Source: CAJWPI01 sp964571215 (GTDB taxonomy: Bacteria; Pseudomonadota; Gammaproteobacteria; Magnimaribacterales; Magnimaribacteraceae). Taken from it: a stretch of 33,314 nt of DNA. The notes under the pieces were generated by a model. The model was given only the letters and a program-made list of their open reading frames with translations, was not told the origin of the DNA and ran no database searches. The position numbers were made by a program, and so were the translations under genes. The stretch lies in the NCBI GenBank assembly GCA_964571215.1, contig CAZMZZ010000016.1:1-33314 (forward strand), given 5' to 3'. How positions within the stretch are numbered: position 1 is the stretch's first letter; every line of letters starts with the position of its first letter. Positions 14,591-23,309 of the stretch are shown piece after piece.

Positions 14591-17500
14591 TTAGAAATTA
14601 AGTTTAAAAGAAGCCCCGACAATCTTTGGCTCTGTTAGGAAGTAGTTAGTATACATTCCTGAAGTGTCTGAGGTTACATAGTGTCCCGTAACGTTCTCTT
14701 CATCTTGCAAGTTACGAGCCCATAGTCTTACGCTCCAAGAACCATCAGGATCGTTTATCAGTAAAGAGAAATTAGTTTGATCCCATGAAGGAATCTCATC
14801 CCAGCTTCTATTGAATTCTCTAGCATAACTCTTGTCTTGCTTGTAATAATCAAAGCGAGCAGTTACATCTACACCGTTAGAAGGATGCCATGTTTTAGCA
14901 ACACCAATCTTGTAGGTGTGCTCTGGTGAATTAGGAAGTGCATTACCTTGGATATTGGTAAGTATTCCATCACTAGTTGGAACTCCTATAGCGTTAAGAA
15001 AAGTTCTAGACATATAAGCTGGAACACCATTCGGGTAAATAGTGTTAGGTGCCGGTATACAAGCACCAAGAGCACCACAAAGTTGTGCTCCCAATAAGGC
15101 GCCTTGAAGATTAGCAATATACTGAACTCCAGTCGCACTGCCAGAATCAATATTCTTTAGTACTATCCAATTGGGGTCATTCTGTTGTCTATCCTTAGGA
15201 TCAAGAAGCATATTATTTGCAGCTTCTGTTTCCAGCCAAGAGAGCATAACATCGATAACCATATCTGGATCAAACTCAGGGATGTAGAGCATTTCAAGTT
15301 CTGCTCCCATAATATCGGCATCAACGTTAACGTTTACTGATGAATTATTTATGATTTTATAGATCTGCAGTCCTTTATAGTCGTATTGGAACAGAGAAGC
15401 ATTAAGTTGCATTCTTCCTCCCAGACGAGTAGCTTTAAAGCCTATTTCTATTGCGTCTACATTCTCGCTCTCAAATATCCTAGGAGTATCCTGAGGAAAA
15501 GAGTCATTTATCGCAGGGTTAAAACCTCCAGGTTTAAATCCTTTCGAGAACGTTCCATAAACTAGCGTATCAGGATCCATTTGCCAATCTAGACCTATTC
15601 TGCCTGTAGTTTCTTCAAAAGAAGTTTCAGTAGGGCTTCCTGCTAATGTACGAGCTTCGTTATACTCAGGTGTCGGAGGTACCATCATCATTGCTCCCAA
15701 CACTTGAGAGACACCAGTTGGATCTCCACCAAGGACTGCTAACGTACCAGCGTCCATAGCCGACTTAGCTCCATAGTAAGTTAGAAGTTGATTACCTATA
15801 GCAGTACAAGAGTTTGTAGCTTGTCCCGTTAAAATAGCTACAGCTGATCCAGCTATGTCAGTTAGACATGCAGGTAAAGAAGATCTTACCCAAGCAGCAG
15901 ATGACAAGCCTAGAGCGGGGCCTAAATTAGCAGCATTAGCCAACGCTGATCTATCTCTAGTTCTTTTATCATCTTCGTTTCTTCGGAATCCAATTGTCAA
16001 TCTCATTTCATCATTGATATCAAAGTAAGCTTCACCGAAGAACGATTTACGATCAGCATAGTTCCAACCATCATTGTGAAAGAAACCTGGATACAGTTGC
16101 GGTACGCCAATTGGTGCTAATCCATAGAGAGATATAAAGTCTAATGAGTTAGCATTTACGTAATAGCCTCCATGAGATACGCTGTCAGTAGTGTTCATAC
16201 CTAATACAAAATTGAAATTACCATCCAAATCAGTCTGGATTTTAATTTCACCATACTCTAGTTCAGCAAAATCAGTATAAGCTCTGTCATAAGAGTACAC
16301 TCGACTCCAACTTCCAATAGTATCTCCACCATAAACACCTGCGGTTATAGTCTGTTCACACTCTCTTCCACAAGCTGTTCCAGAGACAGGAACTCTTAAA
16401 TCAGTACCTGTAAGTGCATTAGGACCACCTGTTGCAGGGTTGAAAGGCAGAAATGAAGGACCTACATCCATATTGTAATCTTGTTGAGAATCTTGAGTAC
16501 CATCACCTTCAGCATAGTTTAAAGTTAATGAGAACTTGTCGAAATCATGTTGAATAGTTAAGTAAGATTGACTACTTTCGCTTTTAAAGATCGGCTCAAA
16601 ATCAGAGTGCATTTGGCGTAGGCTAGTCATTGCAGGTCTTGGATATGCAAATAACCCTAAAGCGTTAAGAGCCTGAGAGTTTTGTCCAAGAGGAAAAATA
16701 CCACCAAAAGATATATACATAGTACCAGTAGTTGACCCAGGGTTAACTCCATCTCTTCCGAACTGATCTGAAATACATCCATAAGTAGGTAATGGATTTT
16801 GCTTACAAACTTGGTTTGTAATTCTTGTTCTATCACTATCTTCATCATAAGATTGATGCATAAGATCTATAGATGTATTTTCTCCTTCCCAACGAAGACT
16901 AATTCTGTAGGTTTCGTTATCCCTTCCATCTATGTCACCATCTGAGTTTTCATAAAGATTCTCAGAATAACCTTCTCTTTCTAGAGTAGTGGCTGCTACT
17001 CTTAGTGCAAGACTGTCAGATAAAGGTAAGTTCAAAGCAAATCTTGATCTTTTATGATTGTAGTTACCTAGTTCCGCTTCCACATAACCACTTAACTCTT
17101 CCATATCTGGTTTTCTAGTAATGAAATTAACAACTCCTCCTGTTGCGTTTCTTCCAAACAACGTTCCTTGAGGTCCACGAAGTACTTCTACGCGTTGCAT
17201 ATCAAAGAATTCTGTTGTTATCAGATTCCCAGTTAAAGGTATGTCATTCAAGTGAGTAGAAACACCTGCCTCACCAGATCCAGCAGTTACCAATCTACCA
17301 ATACCTCTAATAGAGAAAGAATTACTTCCGAAGTTGGTATTAGTAAAACTAACATTTGGAACATTCATTTGCAGGTCAGATGTAGTAATTATTTGTCTTG
17401 CTTGAATCCCTTCTTCACTAAATGCAGTTACAGCTATTGGAACATCTTGTAGGCTCTCCTCAGTACGACGAGCTGTTACGATTACTTCCTCTATTCCAGC

Positions 17501-17593
17501 AGCTTCTTCTTCATCTTCTGAAAAAACTGAAGGAACAAAGAATGTCCCGCATAATAATATTAAAGTGTAAAAAACACGCTTAAGTAAAATCAT
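14591..17593 (-). CDS. TonB-dependent outer-membrane receptor (1000 aa)
   Basis: An outer-membrane active transporter. The signal peptide is residues 1-25, the TonB box IEEVIVTARR is at 34-43, and a plug domain follows (DVPIAVTAFSEEGI ... FSIRGIGR ... VEVLRGPQGTLFGRNATGGVVNFITRKP). A 22-strand barrel ends in the expected aromatic residue (VGASFKLNF). At 1000 residues it is long for the family because of large loops. Four Cys pairs (CKQNPLPTYGC, CGREC, two about 20 residues apart after CLTDIAG, and CGALGAC) suggest disulphide-braced extracellular loops. The type is that of the many receptors in marine gammaproteobacteria; the ligand is unknown. The ATG has GGGGAG upstream. It is divergent from the amidohydrolase. 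Confidence 0.93.
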   Translation of the reverse strand: MILLKRVFYTLILLCGTFFVPSVFSEDEEEAAGIEEVIVTARRTEESLQDVPIAVTAFSEEGIQARQIITTSDLQMNVPNVSFTNTNFGSNSFSIRGIGRLVTAGSGEAGVSTHLNDIPLTGNLITTEFFDMQRVEVLRGPQGTLFGRNATGGVVNFITRKPDMEELSGYVEAELGNYNHKRSRFALNLPLSDSLALRVAATTLEREGYSENLYENSDGDIDGRDNETYRISLRWEGENTSIDLMHQSYDEDSDRTRITNQVCKQNPLPTYGCISDQFGRDGVNPGSTTGTMYISFGGIFPLGQNSQALNALGLFAYPRPAMTSLRQMHSDFEPIFKSESSQSYLTIQHDFDKFSLTLNYAEGDGTQDSQQDYNMDVGPSFLPFNPATGGPNALTGTDLRVPVSGTACGRECEQTITAGVYGGDTIGSWSRVYSYDRAYTDFAELEYGEIKIQTDLDGNFNFVLGMNTTDSVSHGGYYVNANSLDFISLYGLAPIGVPQLYPGFFHNDGWNYADRKSFFGEAYFDINDEMRLTIGFRRNEDDKRTRDRSALANAANLGPALGLSSAAWVRSSLPACLTDIAGSAVAILTGQATNSCTAIGNQLLTYYGAKSAMDAGTLAVLGGDPTGVSQVLGAMMMVPPTPEYNEARTLAGSPTETSFEETTGRIGLDWQMDPDTLVYGTFSKGFKPGGFNPAINDSFPQDTPRIFESENVDAIEIGFKATRLGGRMQLNASLFQYDYKGLQIYKIINNSSVNVNVDADIMGAELEMLYIPEFDPDMVIDVMLSWLETEAANNMLLDPKDRQQNDPNWIVLKNIDSGSATGVQYIANLQGALLGAQLCGALGACIPAPNTIYPNGVPAYMSRTFLNAIGVPTSDGILTNIQGNALPNSPEHTYKIGVAKTWHPSNGVDVTARFDYYKQDKSYAREFNRSWDEIPSWDQTNFSLLINDPDGSWSVRLWARNLQDEENVTGHYVTSDTSGMYTNYFLTEPKIVGASFKLNF

Positions 17594-17627
17594 ATTATCT
17601 CCCCTAAGTCTTCTATTGAATATTTAA

Positions 17628-17663
17628 AAGGGATTTTCCCCACTAATAACTGAAAAAACCCTT
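17628..17663 (-). promoter_or_regulatory. Hairpin in the leader of the first TonB receptor
   Basis: On the minus strand, AAGGGTTTTTTC (17663-17652) can pair with GGAAAATCCCTT (17639-17628) with one T-T mismatch and one G-U pair, loop 12 bases. It ends 34 bases before the start codon, between the predicted promoter and the ribosome-binding site. Confidence 0.35.
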
Positions 17664-17675
17664 CTCTTACTACTA

Positions 17676-17704
17676 ACTATGCTTAAAAAGGACTCTTTTT
17701 GCAA
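17676..17704 (-). promoter_or_regulatory. Candidate promoter of the first TonB receptor
   Basis: TTGCAA (17704-17699) and CATAGT (17681-17676) on the minus strand are separated by 17 bases. Each matches the sigma-70 consensus at about four of six positions. The start would give a leader of about 75 bases containing the hairpin at 17628-17663. Confidence 0.35.
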
Positions 17705-17820
17705 GAATAAAGGTTAGAAATTTAAAAAAATTTCAATTTCTTTCCGAAAAGTTTATTTAGATGTTTTATTATTTACCTTAGGTCTTAACCAATAAGTTAT
17801 CGATTAAAGGAGTTTACAGA

Positions 17821-19518
17821 ATGAAAAGAAAAATATTTTTGAACTTTTTGTTATATTTTATATTGCTCTCTGGTTGTACTTCAAATAATGAATGTGTAGA
17901 TGGCAACCTTATTCTCTTTAATTCGACTATTTACACTTTGGATACTGATAGTCCTAAAGCAGAATCTGTGGTGGTAAATGGCACTGAAATAATTTTTGTT
18001 GGACAGGAAGAAGATGCAAAAAAATATGAATGTGGAAATTTTTCTAAATTAGATATCCAAGGTAATTATATCTTTCCTGGCTTTACTGATTCGCATGCGC
18101 ATCTAAAGGGAATAGGATATAGAGAAAGTGTTTTGAATCTTCAAGAAATAAATAGTTTAAAAGAAACTATCAAGAAGGTTAAAGACTATTCTAAATCAAA
18201 AAAAAGTGGTGAATGGATAGAGGGTAGAGGTTGGATAGAAAAGTTGTGGCCAGAGAAGAGATTTCCAACCAAAGAGGATGTTGATCCGTTCTCAAAGGAT
18301 AAACCAGTCTTTTTAGAAAGAGCAGACGGACATGCGGTGTTGGTGAACAGTTATGCTTTAAAGTTAGCGGGTATAGATGCCAATACAGAAGACCCTCATG
18401 GCGGCGCTGTCAGAAAAGGAAAAGATGGACAACCAACAGGTATCCTTGTGGACAATGCAATAAGTTTAGTAGAGAAATTATTACCACCAAGAAATTCTTT
18501 GGAAGATAAAAAAGCTTTAGAAGAAGGACTAAAACGAAGTGCAAGATTAGGATGGACTCAAATCCAAAATGCAGGAGGGTCGCTAGAAGATTTTGATTTG
18601 TTGAAACAAATCAAGAGTGAAGGAAATCTAGTTTCAAGAATTTATTATTCAGTAAGTGATGGAGAGCCTGCTTTGCAATTGCTTAAAGAAGGCCCTCAAT
18701 TTGACCCTGAAAATATGTTAATTGTTAGAGGAATAAAACTATATGCAGATGGAGCATTAGGCTCAAGAGGCGCTTTTCTGCTAGAAAACTATAATGATTT
18801 TAATTCTAAAGGACTATTAATATTTAAAAAAGAAGAAACAATTCCTAAGCTTATCGAAGCTTTGAATAAAGGTATACAAATTCAAACTCATGCTATTGGA
18901 GATGCAGCAAATAGAATTACTTTAGACTGGTATGAGGAAGCTTTTAAGTCTGTTTCTAAAGAAAACAGATATATAGCTGAGCCTAGATGGAGAATTGAGC
19001 ATTCCCAAAATATTCAGGTTGAGGATACTTTAAGATTCAAGAATCTTGGAATAATAGCCTCTATGCAACCTTCTCATGCGATTGGAGATTTACATTTTGC
19101 AATAGACAGGCTTGGATTAGAGAGAGCTAAAAATGCTTACCTATGGAATTCTTTAATAGAGAGAGGTGTCATGGTGATAGGCGGATCAGACGCTCCTGTA
19201 GAAATTGGTGATCCTCTAATTGAATTTTATGCAGCTGTAACGAGAAAAGATATAGATGGATTTTATTCTGAAGGTTGGCACTTAGAAGAAGCTATTTCTA
19301 GATTAGACGCTTTGAGAATGTTTACCTTATGGCCAGCTTTCGGGGCATTCCAAGAAGATATCAGAGGAAGTATAAAAGTTGGAAAATTAGCAGATCTTAC
19401 TGTTTTTTCAAAAGATATTATAACTGTTGAAGCTGAAGAAATTTTAAAAGCTGAGAATGTTTTAACTATGGTTCATGGAGATGTGGTATTTAATAATCTA
19501 AAAAAAAGGGCACCCTAG
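17821..19518 (+). CDS. Lipoprotein amidohydrolase, YtcJ-like
   Basis: A 565-residue metal-dependent amidohydrolase. The lipobox LLSGC (Cys19) marks it as a lipoprotein exported to the periplasm. The TIM-barrel ligands are visible: DSHAHL with His92-x-His94, THAIGD with His357, IEHSQN with His394 and GGSDAPVE with Asp457. The DGALGSRGAFL segment is typical of the YtcJ branch. Members cleave N-substituted amides or cyclic ureas; the substrate here is unknown. AAGGAG lies nine bases before the ATG. It is flanked by two TonB receptors that point away from and towards it, suggesting periplasmic hydrolysis of an imported compound. The terminator hairpin overlaps its last codons. Confidence 0.88.
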   Translation: MKRKIFLNFLLYFILLSGCTSNNECVDGNLILFNSTIYTLDTDSPKAESVVVNGTEIIFVGQEEDAKKYECGNFSKLDIQGNYIFPGFTDSHAHLKGIGYRESVLNLQEINSLKETIKKVKDYSKSKKSGEWIEGRGWIEKLWPEKRFPTKEDVDPFSKDKPVFLERADGHAVLVNSYALKLAGIDANTEDPHGGAVRKGKDGQPTGILVDNAISLVEKLLPPRNSLEDKKALEEGLKRSARLGWTQIQNAGGSLEDFDLLKQIKSEGNLVSRIYYSVSDGEPALQLLKEGPQFDPENMLIVRGIKLYADGALGSRGAFLLENYNDFNSKGLLIFKKEETIPKLIEALNKGIQIQTHAIGDAANRITLDWYEEAFKSVSKENRYIAEPRWRIEHSQNIQVEDTLRFKNLGIIASMQPSHAIGDLHFAIDRLGLERAKNAYLWNSLIERGVMVIGGSDAPVEIGDPLIEFYAAVTRKDIDGFYSEGWHLEEAISRLDALRMFTLWPAFGAFQEDIRGSIKVGKLADLTVFSKDIITVEAEEILKAENVLTMVHGDVVFNNLKKRAP

Positions 19519-19530
19519 GTACCCTTTTTT
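19502..19530. terminator. Strong bidirectional terminator overlapping a stop codon
   Basis: AAAAAAGGG (19502-19510) pairs with CCCTTTTTT (19522-19530), and an inner ACC-CTA-GGT continues the stem after one C-A mismatch. The amidohydrolase stop TAG (19516-19518) lies in the loop. The A and T runs on each side let it act for both the amidohydrolase and the convergent second TonB receptor. Confidence 0.85.
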
Positions 19531-19548
19531 GAATCATTAGTTCTAACT

Positions 19549-22086
19549 TTAGAAGTTCATACTTAACTTCATGTAATAAAACGCCCCATTAAATCCAAGA
19601 GGAGCAGCCTCGGGGTATTCCCACCCAAGTATTAAGCCTCTCTTTTCTTTATCGGGATACTCATTTAGAGCATTTTGTGAACCTAAGGTTAATGTATAAG
19701 TGTCACTTAAATCCTTACTGATTTCTACATCAACTGTCATCATATCGCCGATGTAGCCACCGCCACCGCCCCATTCTTCTGTAAACCACTCATCAACCCA
19801 GTTAATTCTAGCAAGCAGTCTCCAATCATCTTTAAAGTGGACAGCTGATAGATTCCAACGATTTTCTGGAAGAAGTTTTTCTAATTGGTCTATTCTTCCT
19901 GAGCCAATAAGCCCTCCAGTTCTATCAACATTGGTTTCTACATGACTATAAACATAAGTAAAAGTAGTATTTCCTCCATTTATCTCAGTATCATAAGTAG
20001 CTACTAGGTCATGACCTTCTGTTGTGGTATCAAAATCATTAACATAAAAACGGAAGTTAGTTAAATCTCCAGCTCCAGGAATACCTAAAGCAGTAAGCTT
20101 AGCTATATCTGCAGCAGTTATTGCAATATCATCACCTTGAGTAATTCGGTCTTCTAGCTCTATTTGATAGAAGTCCAAAGTTAGGTTAAATGCATCAGAA
20201 GGATTCCAAACTAAACCAAAACTTGTGTTTGTAGATTCTTCTGGTCCAAGTTCCTTACCACCGTAATAAACTGAAACCGGATTAGTTGGAGAAAGAGTTC
20301 CCTTCTGGTAAAGGTCTCCACCTGCATCAGCTACAGTAGATATATTTGAAATATTTGCTTGACCAGGTGTAGGTGCTCTAAAACCTGTACTAGCTGTCCC
20401 CCTAATGGAGAGATCATCAGAAGCTCTTAGAAGGAAAGAAATTTTGCTATTAAAAGTTGATCCGAATGTATCAAAATCTTCATAACGACTGGCAACTCCA
20501 AGAAGAAGATTTTCAGTTACATCAGCTTCCATATCTAAATAAATAGCTATGTTACTTCTATCCCAAGTTCCTGCCATGTCAGGTGAGAATCCTCCAAATC
20601 CGTTCGAACCAATTCCAAAACCTTGTTTAAAATATGGTCCTATTTCCCAACTTTCTTTATTACCAGAAACTACAGTAAATTGTTCTTCCCTAAACTCAAA
20701 TCCAAAAGCGATATTAAGGTCTGAAGCGAAGCTATCTACCGCAACAGGTTTAGTAAAATCCATATTGAAGTTCTTTTCCAGTTGGACATAATTACCTGGG
20801 TAAAACTCCGTAGGAGTGTCAGGTCCTAAAGAAGCGTTTACAGTATTCATAATAAAATACTCAGCAACATTTTCGCCGACACTTGCACTTACGTCCCAAG
20901 TAAGTCCAGAATCTGTTACACCTCTAACTCCAGAGGCTAAACTCCAGTCTGAGACGTCTCCACCAAAACTTGGGGTGAAACCACCAGGGAATAACTCATT
21001 GAAAACAAAACAATTCGGATTAGCCTTAATTGCAGCCAAAGCTAAATCTGAACTTGAACCAGCTCCTGCTGCTGGTACGGGAACAACTGGGCATGTCCTA
21101 GCAGCACCTGTTAAAGCCTCTGCTCTGTCACCTACTAATCTTGTTGCTCCACCATCTGTAGAGTAAACACCACCTCTGTTAGTAGGATTCCTAAAGAAAA
21201 ATCCACCAAGCACTTTTCTCTCTGCATAATTTCCAAATAGATAAAACTCTTTAGACGCATCTAACTGAAGGCCTATATTTGCAAACAGTTTTATATCATC
21301 TGATATTTTAGGAGAACCCCATATTTGGGCAGGATCAGGATAGTTCCAAATCCTTGTATTTCCTCCATCATAGAGGCCTTGCGCATCGGCTCTTTGCACA
21401 CTTCGGCTAGTAGCATCTGATTCTTGTAGTTCAAGAGAAATATTTGCAAATCCTGCTTGAGTAAAAGGCATTCCTACATTCGCAGCAATTCTCCAAGCTT
21501 CTCCATCTCCTTGGGTATATTCACCACTTCTAACTTCTACGAGAGTACCTTCAGGACTATCATTAAGAACAAAATTCATAATTCCTGCTATGGCATCTGA
21601 ACCATACTGTGCAGCTGCACCATCTCTTAGAACTTCAACCTGTTTTAGGGCTATTGAAGGAATAGCAGAAATATCAGGGCCTTGAGCTCCATCAGATATT
21701 CCACTTCCCAGGAAAGAAATAACAGCTCCTCTGTGTCTTCTCTTACCGTTGAGAAGCACAAGCATGTTGTCAGGAGGAAGTCCTCTTAAATTAGCTGGTC
21801 TTATTAAAGTTGCAGCGTCACTTATCGGTTGTGTATTAACGTTAAAGGAAGGCACTAGTGTTCTTATCATATCAGGAAGATCCATAGCCCCTTGATTAAC
21901 AAAATCAGAACCAGTTATAACATCAACTGGAGCAGGTGAATCGCCAACTGATCTAGCTTCTCTTCTAGTTCCAACTGCCACTACCTCTTCTACTTCATCT
22001 GCAGCTTTCAGAACAGGCGAAAAGACTGGTATAGTGAAAAGTGTTAGCGCTAAAGCTAACCCAAATAAAAATCTAAAATTCTTCAT
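19549..22086 (-). CDS. TonB-dependent outer-membrane receptor (845 aa)
   Basis: The second receptor, clearly different from the one at 14591. Signal peptide 1-28, TonB box VEEVVAVGTRR (32-42), and a plug with PANLRGLPPDNMLVLLNGKRRHRG and QVEVLRDGAAAQYGSDAIAGIMNFVL. The barrel ends in YYMKLSMNF with the terminal Phe needed for outer-membrane assembly. A Cys pair (TCPVV ... NPNCF) lies in a probable extracellular loop near residue 330. The plug resembles the iron-siderophore/vitamin B12-like group with the RDGAAAQYGSDAI form common in sphingomonads and marine gammaproteobacteria. Ligand unknown. GGGGA lies seven bases before the ATG. The 217-base upstream region carries a predicted promoter and three stem-loops. 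Confidence 0.93.
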   Translation of the reverse strand: MKNFRFLFGLALALTLFTIPVFSPVLKAADEVEEVVAVGTRREARSVGDSPAPVDVITGSDFVNQGAMDLPDMIRTLVPSFNVNTQPISDAATLIRPANLRGLPPDNMLVLLNGKRRHRGAVISFLGSGISDGAQGPDISAIPSIALKQVEVLRDGAAAQYGSDAIAGIMNFVLNDSPEGTLVEVRSGEYTQGDGEAWRIAANVGMPFTQAGFANISLELQESDATSRSVQRADAQGLYDGGNTRIWNYPDPAQIWGSPKISDDIKLFANIGLQLDASKEFYLFGNYAERKVLGGFFFRNPTNRGGVYSTDGGATRLVGDRAEALTGAARTCPVVPVPAAGAGSSSDLALAAIKANPNCFVFNELFPGGFTPSFGGDVSDWSLASGVRGVTDSGLTWDVSASVGENVAEYFIMNTVNASLGPDTPTEFYPGNYVQLEKNFNMDFTKPVAVDSFASDLNIAFGFEFREEQFTVVSGNKESWEIGPYFKQGFGIGSNGFGGFSPDMAGTWDRSNIAIYLDMEADVTENLLLGVASRYEDFDTFGSTFNSKISFLLRASDDLSIRGTASTGFRAPTPGQANISNISTVADAGGDLYQKGTLSPTNPVSVYYGGKELGPEESTNTSFGLVWNPSDAFNLTLDFYQIELEDRITQGDDIAITAADIAKLTALGIPGAGDLTNFRFYVNDFDTTTEGHDLVATYDTEINGGNTTFTYVYSHVETNVDRTGGLIGSGRIDQLEKLLPENRWNLSAVHFKDDWRLLARINWVDEWFTEEWGGGGGYIGDMMTVDVEISKDLSDTYTLTLGSQNALNEYPDKEKRGLILGWEYPEAAPLGFNGAFYYMKLSMNF

Positions 22087-22109
22087 AAATATTTCCCCAC
22101 TTTTTAAGG

Positions 22110-22204
22110 CTCTAAGTTATTTCCTCAGAGATTAATTCACGGAACTTCCATAGCAGATTCTTCTAGCTATGGTAAACCTTCGCCCTTATTAAGTTTCAGA
22201 GCGA
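22110..22204 (-). ncRNA. Candidate structured leader RNA of the second TonB receptor
   Basis: The transcript from the predicted promoter at 22211 would contain three successive 7-bp stem-loops. They are TTCGCTC/GGGCGAA (one G-U pair, 13-base loop, about 22204-22178), CCATAGC/GCTATGG (22172-22148, 11-base loop with an inner AGA/TCT) and CTCTGAG/CTTAGAG (about 22130-22110, one G-U pair, 7-base loop). The receptor's GGGGA ribosome-binding site follows. I do not recognise a known riboswitch class: the cobalamin and TPP core sequences are absent. It may be a regulatory leader or a set of ordinary mRNA-stabilising hairpins. Confidence 0.4.
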
Positions 22205-22210
22205 ATGTTA

Positions 22211-22219
22211 AGTATAACA
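22211..22219 (-). promoter_or_regulatory. Candidate extended -10 promoter of the second TonB receptor
   Basis: On the minus strand TGTTATACT (22219-22211) is an extended -10 element, TGn followed by TATACT. No good -35 is visible, as allowed for extended -10 promoters. It would give a leader of about 120 bases. Confidence 0.4.
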
Positions 22220-22303
22220 AGTTCAGAATGAAAAACCATAAGAAAAAATGTTCTTCAGTAGTTAAACTATATCTATGGACTTATTATTAAACCTTTAAAA
22301 AGA

Positions 22304-22855
22304 ATGAAGAATGGGAAAAATCTTGAATTCAGCTATAGATTAGCTGAGGTCTCAGATATAGGGGATTTAAAAAAATTAATGGAAGCATCAATCAACTTGC
22401 TTTTAAGAGACTATTTATCAAAAGAACAGATAGAAGCTTCATTTGAGGCTATGGGTATGGACGAGAGATTAATCTCTGACAAAACTTATTATTTAATCAG
22501 TAAAAAGAGATCTTTAGTTGGCTGTGGTGGATGGAGTCGTAGAAAAACTCTTTTCGGAGGAGGCCATACTGTTAACAGGGATGACTCTATGTTGAATCCC
22601 CAAAAGGACCCTGCAAGAATAAGGGCTATGTATACTCACCCTAATTGGACAAGAAAAGGTATAGGAAGACTAATTTTACACTTGAGTGAGGAAGCAGCTT
22701 TATCTGAGGGTTTCACCAAATTTGAATTAATGGCCACACTGGCAGGAAAACCTCTTTATAGATCATGCGGATATGAAATAGAAGAAGAGCTAGAATTTTT
22801 AAGTTCTTCTGGTGTTAAAGTTCCCTTAATAAAGATGGTAAAAAGATTAATTTAG
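22304..22855 (+). CDS. GNAT family N-acetyltransferase
   Basis: A 183-residue acetyltransferase of the GNAT fold. The acetyl-CoA pyrophosphate loop is RKGIGR in RAMYTHPNWTRKGIGRLILHLSEEA (about residues 109-133). It is preceded by the usual beta strand and followed by FELMATLAGKPLYRSCGYE, the strand and helix of motif B. Acceptor unknown; small amines or a protein terminus are possible. It ends exactly where tadA begins, without a gap, so the two are probably translated from one mRNA. The upstream ATG is preceded only by an A-rich AAAAAGA. Confidence 0.85.
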   Translation: MKNGKNLEFSYRLAEVSDIGDLKKLMEASINLLLRDYLSKEQIEASFEAMGMDERLISDKTYYLISKKRSLVGCGGWSRRKTLFGGGHTVNRDDSMLNPQKDPARIRAMYTHPNWTRKGIGRLILHLSEEAALSEGFTKFELMATLAGKPLYRSCGYEIEEELEFLSSSGVKVPLIKMVKRLI

Positions 22856-23308
22856 ATGCTAAACGAAAATTTTTTTATGAAGAAAGCACTAGAATTAGCT
22901 AGGATTGCTTCAGAAAAAGATGAGGTACCAGTTGGTGCAATTATAGTCCGAAAGAATAAAATTATTGGTAAGGGCTTTAATCAAACTATCGGCTTGAATG
23001 ATCCGACTGCTCATGCTGAGATTTTAGCTTTAAGAGATGCAGCTCACAATTTAAACAATTATCGTCTTGATGCTTCCACAATGTTTGTAACTCTTGAGCC
23101 TTGCATGATGTGTGCGGGTGCTTTGGTTCATGCAAGAATTTCTAGACTTGTATTTTCTGCTTGTGATGTTAAAACTGGAGTTATTATTAGCAATAATAAT
23201 ATTTTAGATATGAACTTTCTTAACCATAAGATCTCATTTTCTCAAGGATTATTAAAAGAAGAGTCTTCAAAATTACTGAAAGATTTTTTTCTTGATAAGA
23301 GGGGTTAA
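22856..23308 (+). CDS. tadA: tRNA-specific adenosine deaminase TadA
   Basis: This enzyme converts the wobble adenosine A34 of tRNA-Arg(ACG) to inosine; it is a cytoplasmic homodimeric zinc deaminase. Zinc ligands are His53 (TAHAEILAL) and Cys83/Cys86 (LEPCMMCAGALVHARI), with Glu55 as proton shuttle. VPVGAIIV near residue 24 and NYRLDASTMFVTLEP are typical. Length 150, normal. The ATG directly follows the GNAT stop codon. An in-frame Met at residue 8 is a possible alternative start. The stop lies one base from the end of the convergent exonuclease gene. Confidence 0.95.
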   Translation: MLNENFFMKKALELARIASEKDEVPVGAIIVRKNKIIGKGFNQTIGLNDPTAHAEILALRDAAHNLNNYRLDASTMFVTLEPCMMCAGALVHARISRLVFSACDVKTGVIISNNNILDMNFLNHKISFSQGLLKEESSKLLKDFFLDKRG

Positions 23309-23309
23309 T

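Noticed and set aside
20549..21166. Plus-strand open frames opposite the second TonB receptor gene
   Set aside because: They are antisense shadows of the receptor with unlikely composition and no ribosome-binding site.
22110..22204. Cobalamin or TPP riboswitch before the second TonB receptor
   Set aside because: An AATAAGGGCGAAGG stretch loosely recalls a B12-box, but the conserved core sequences of both classes are absent.
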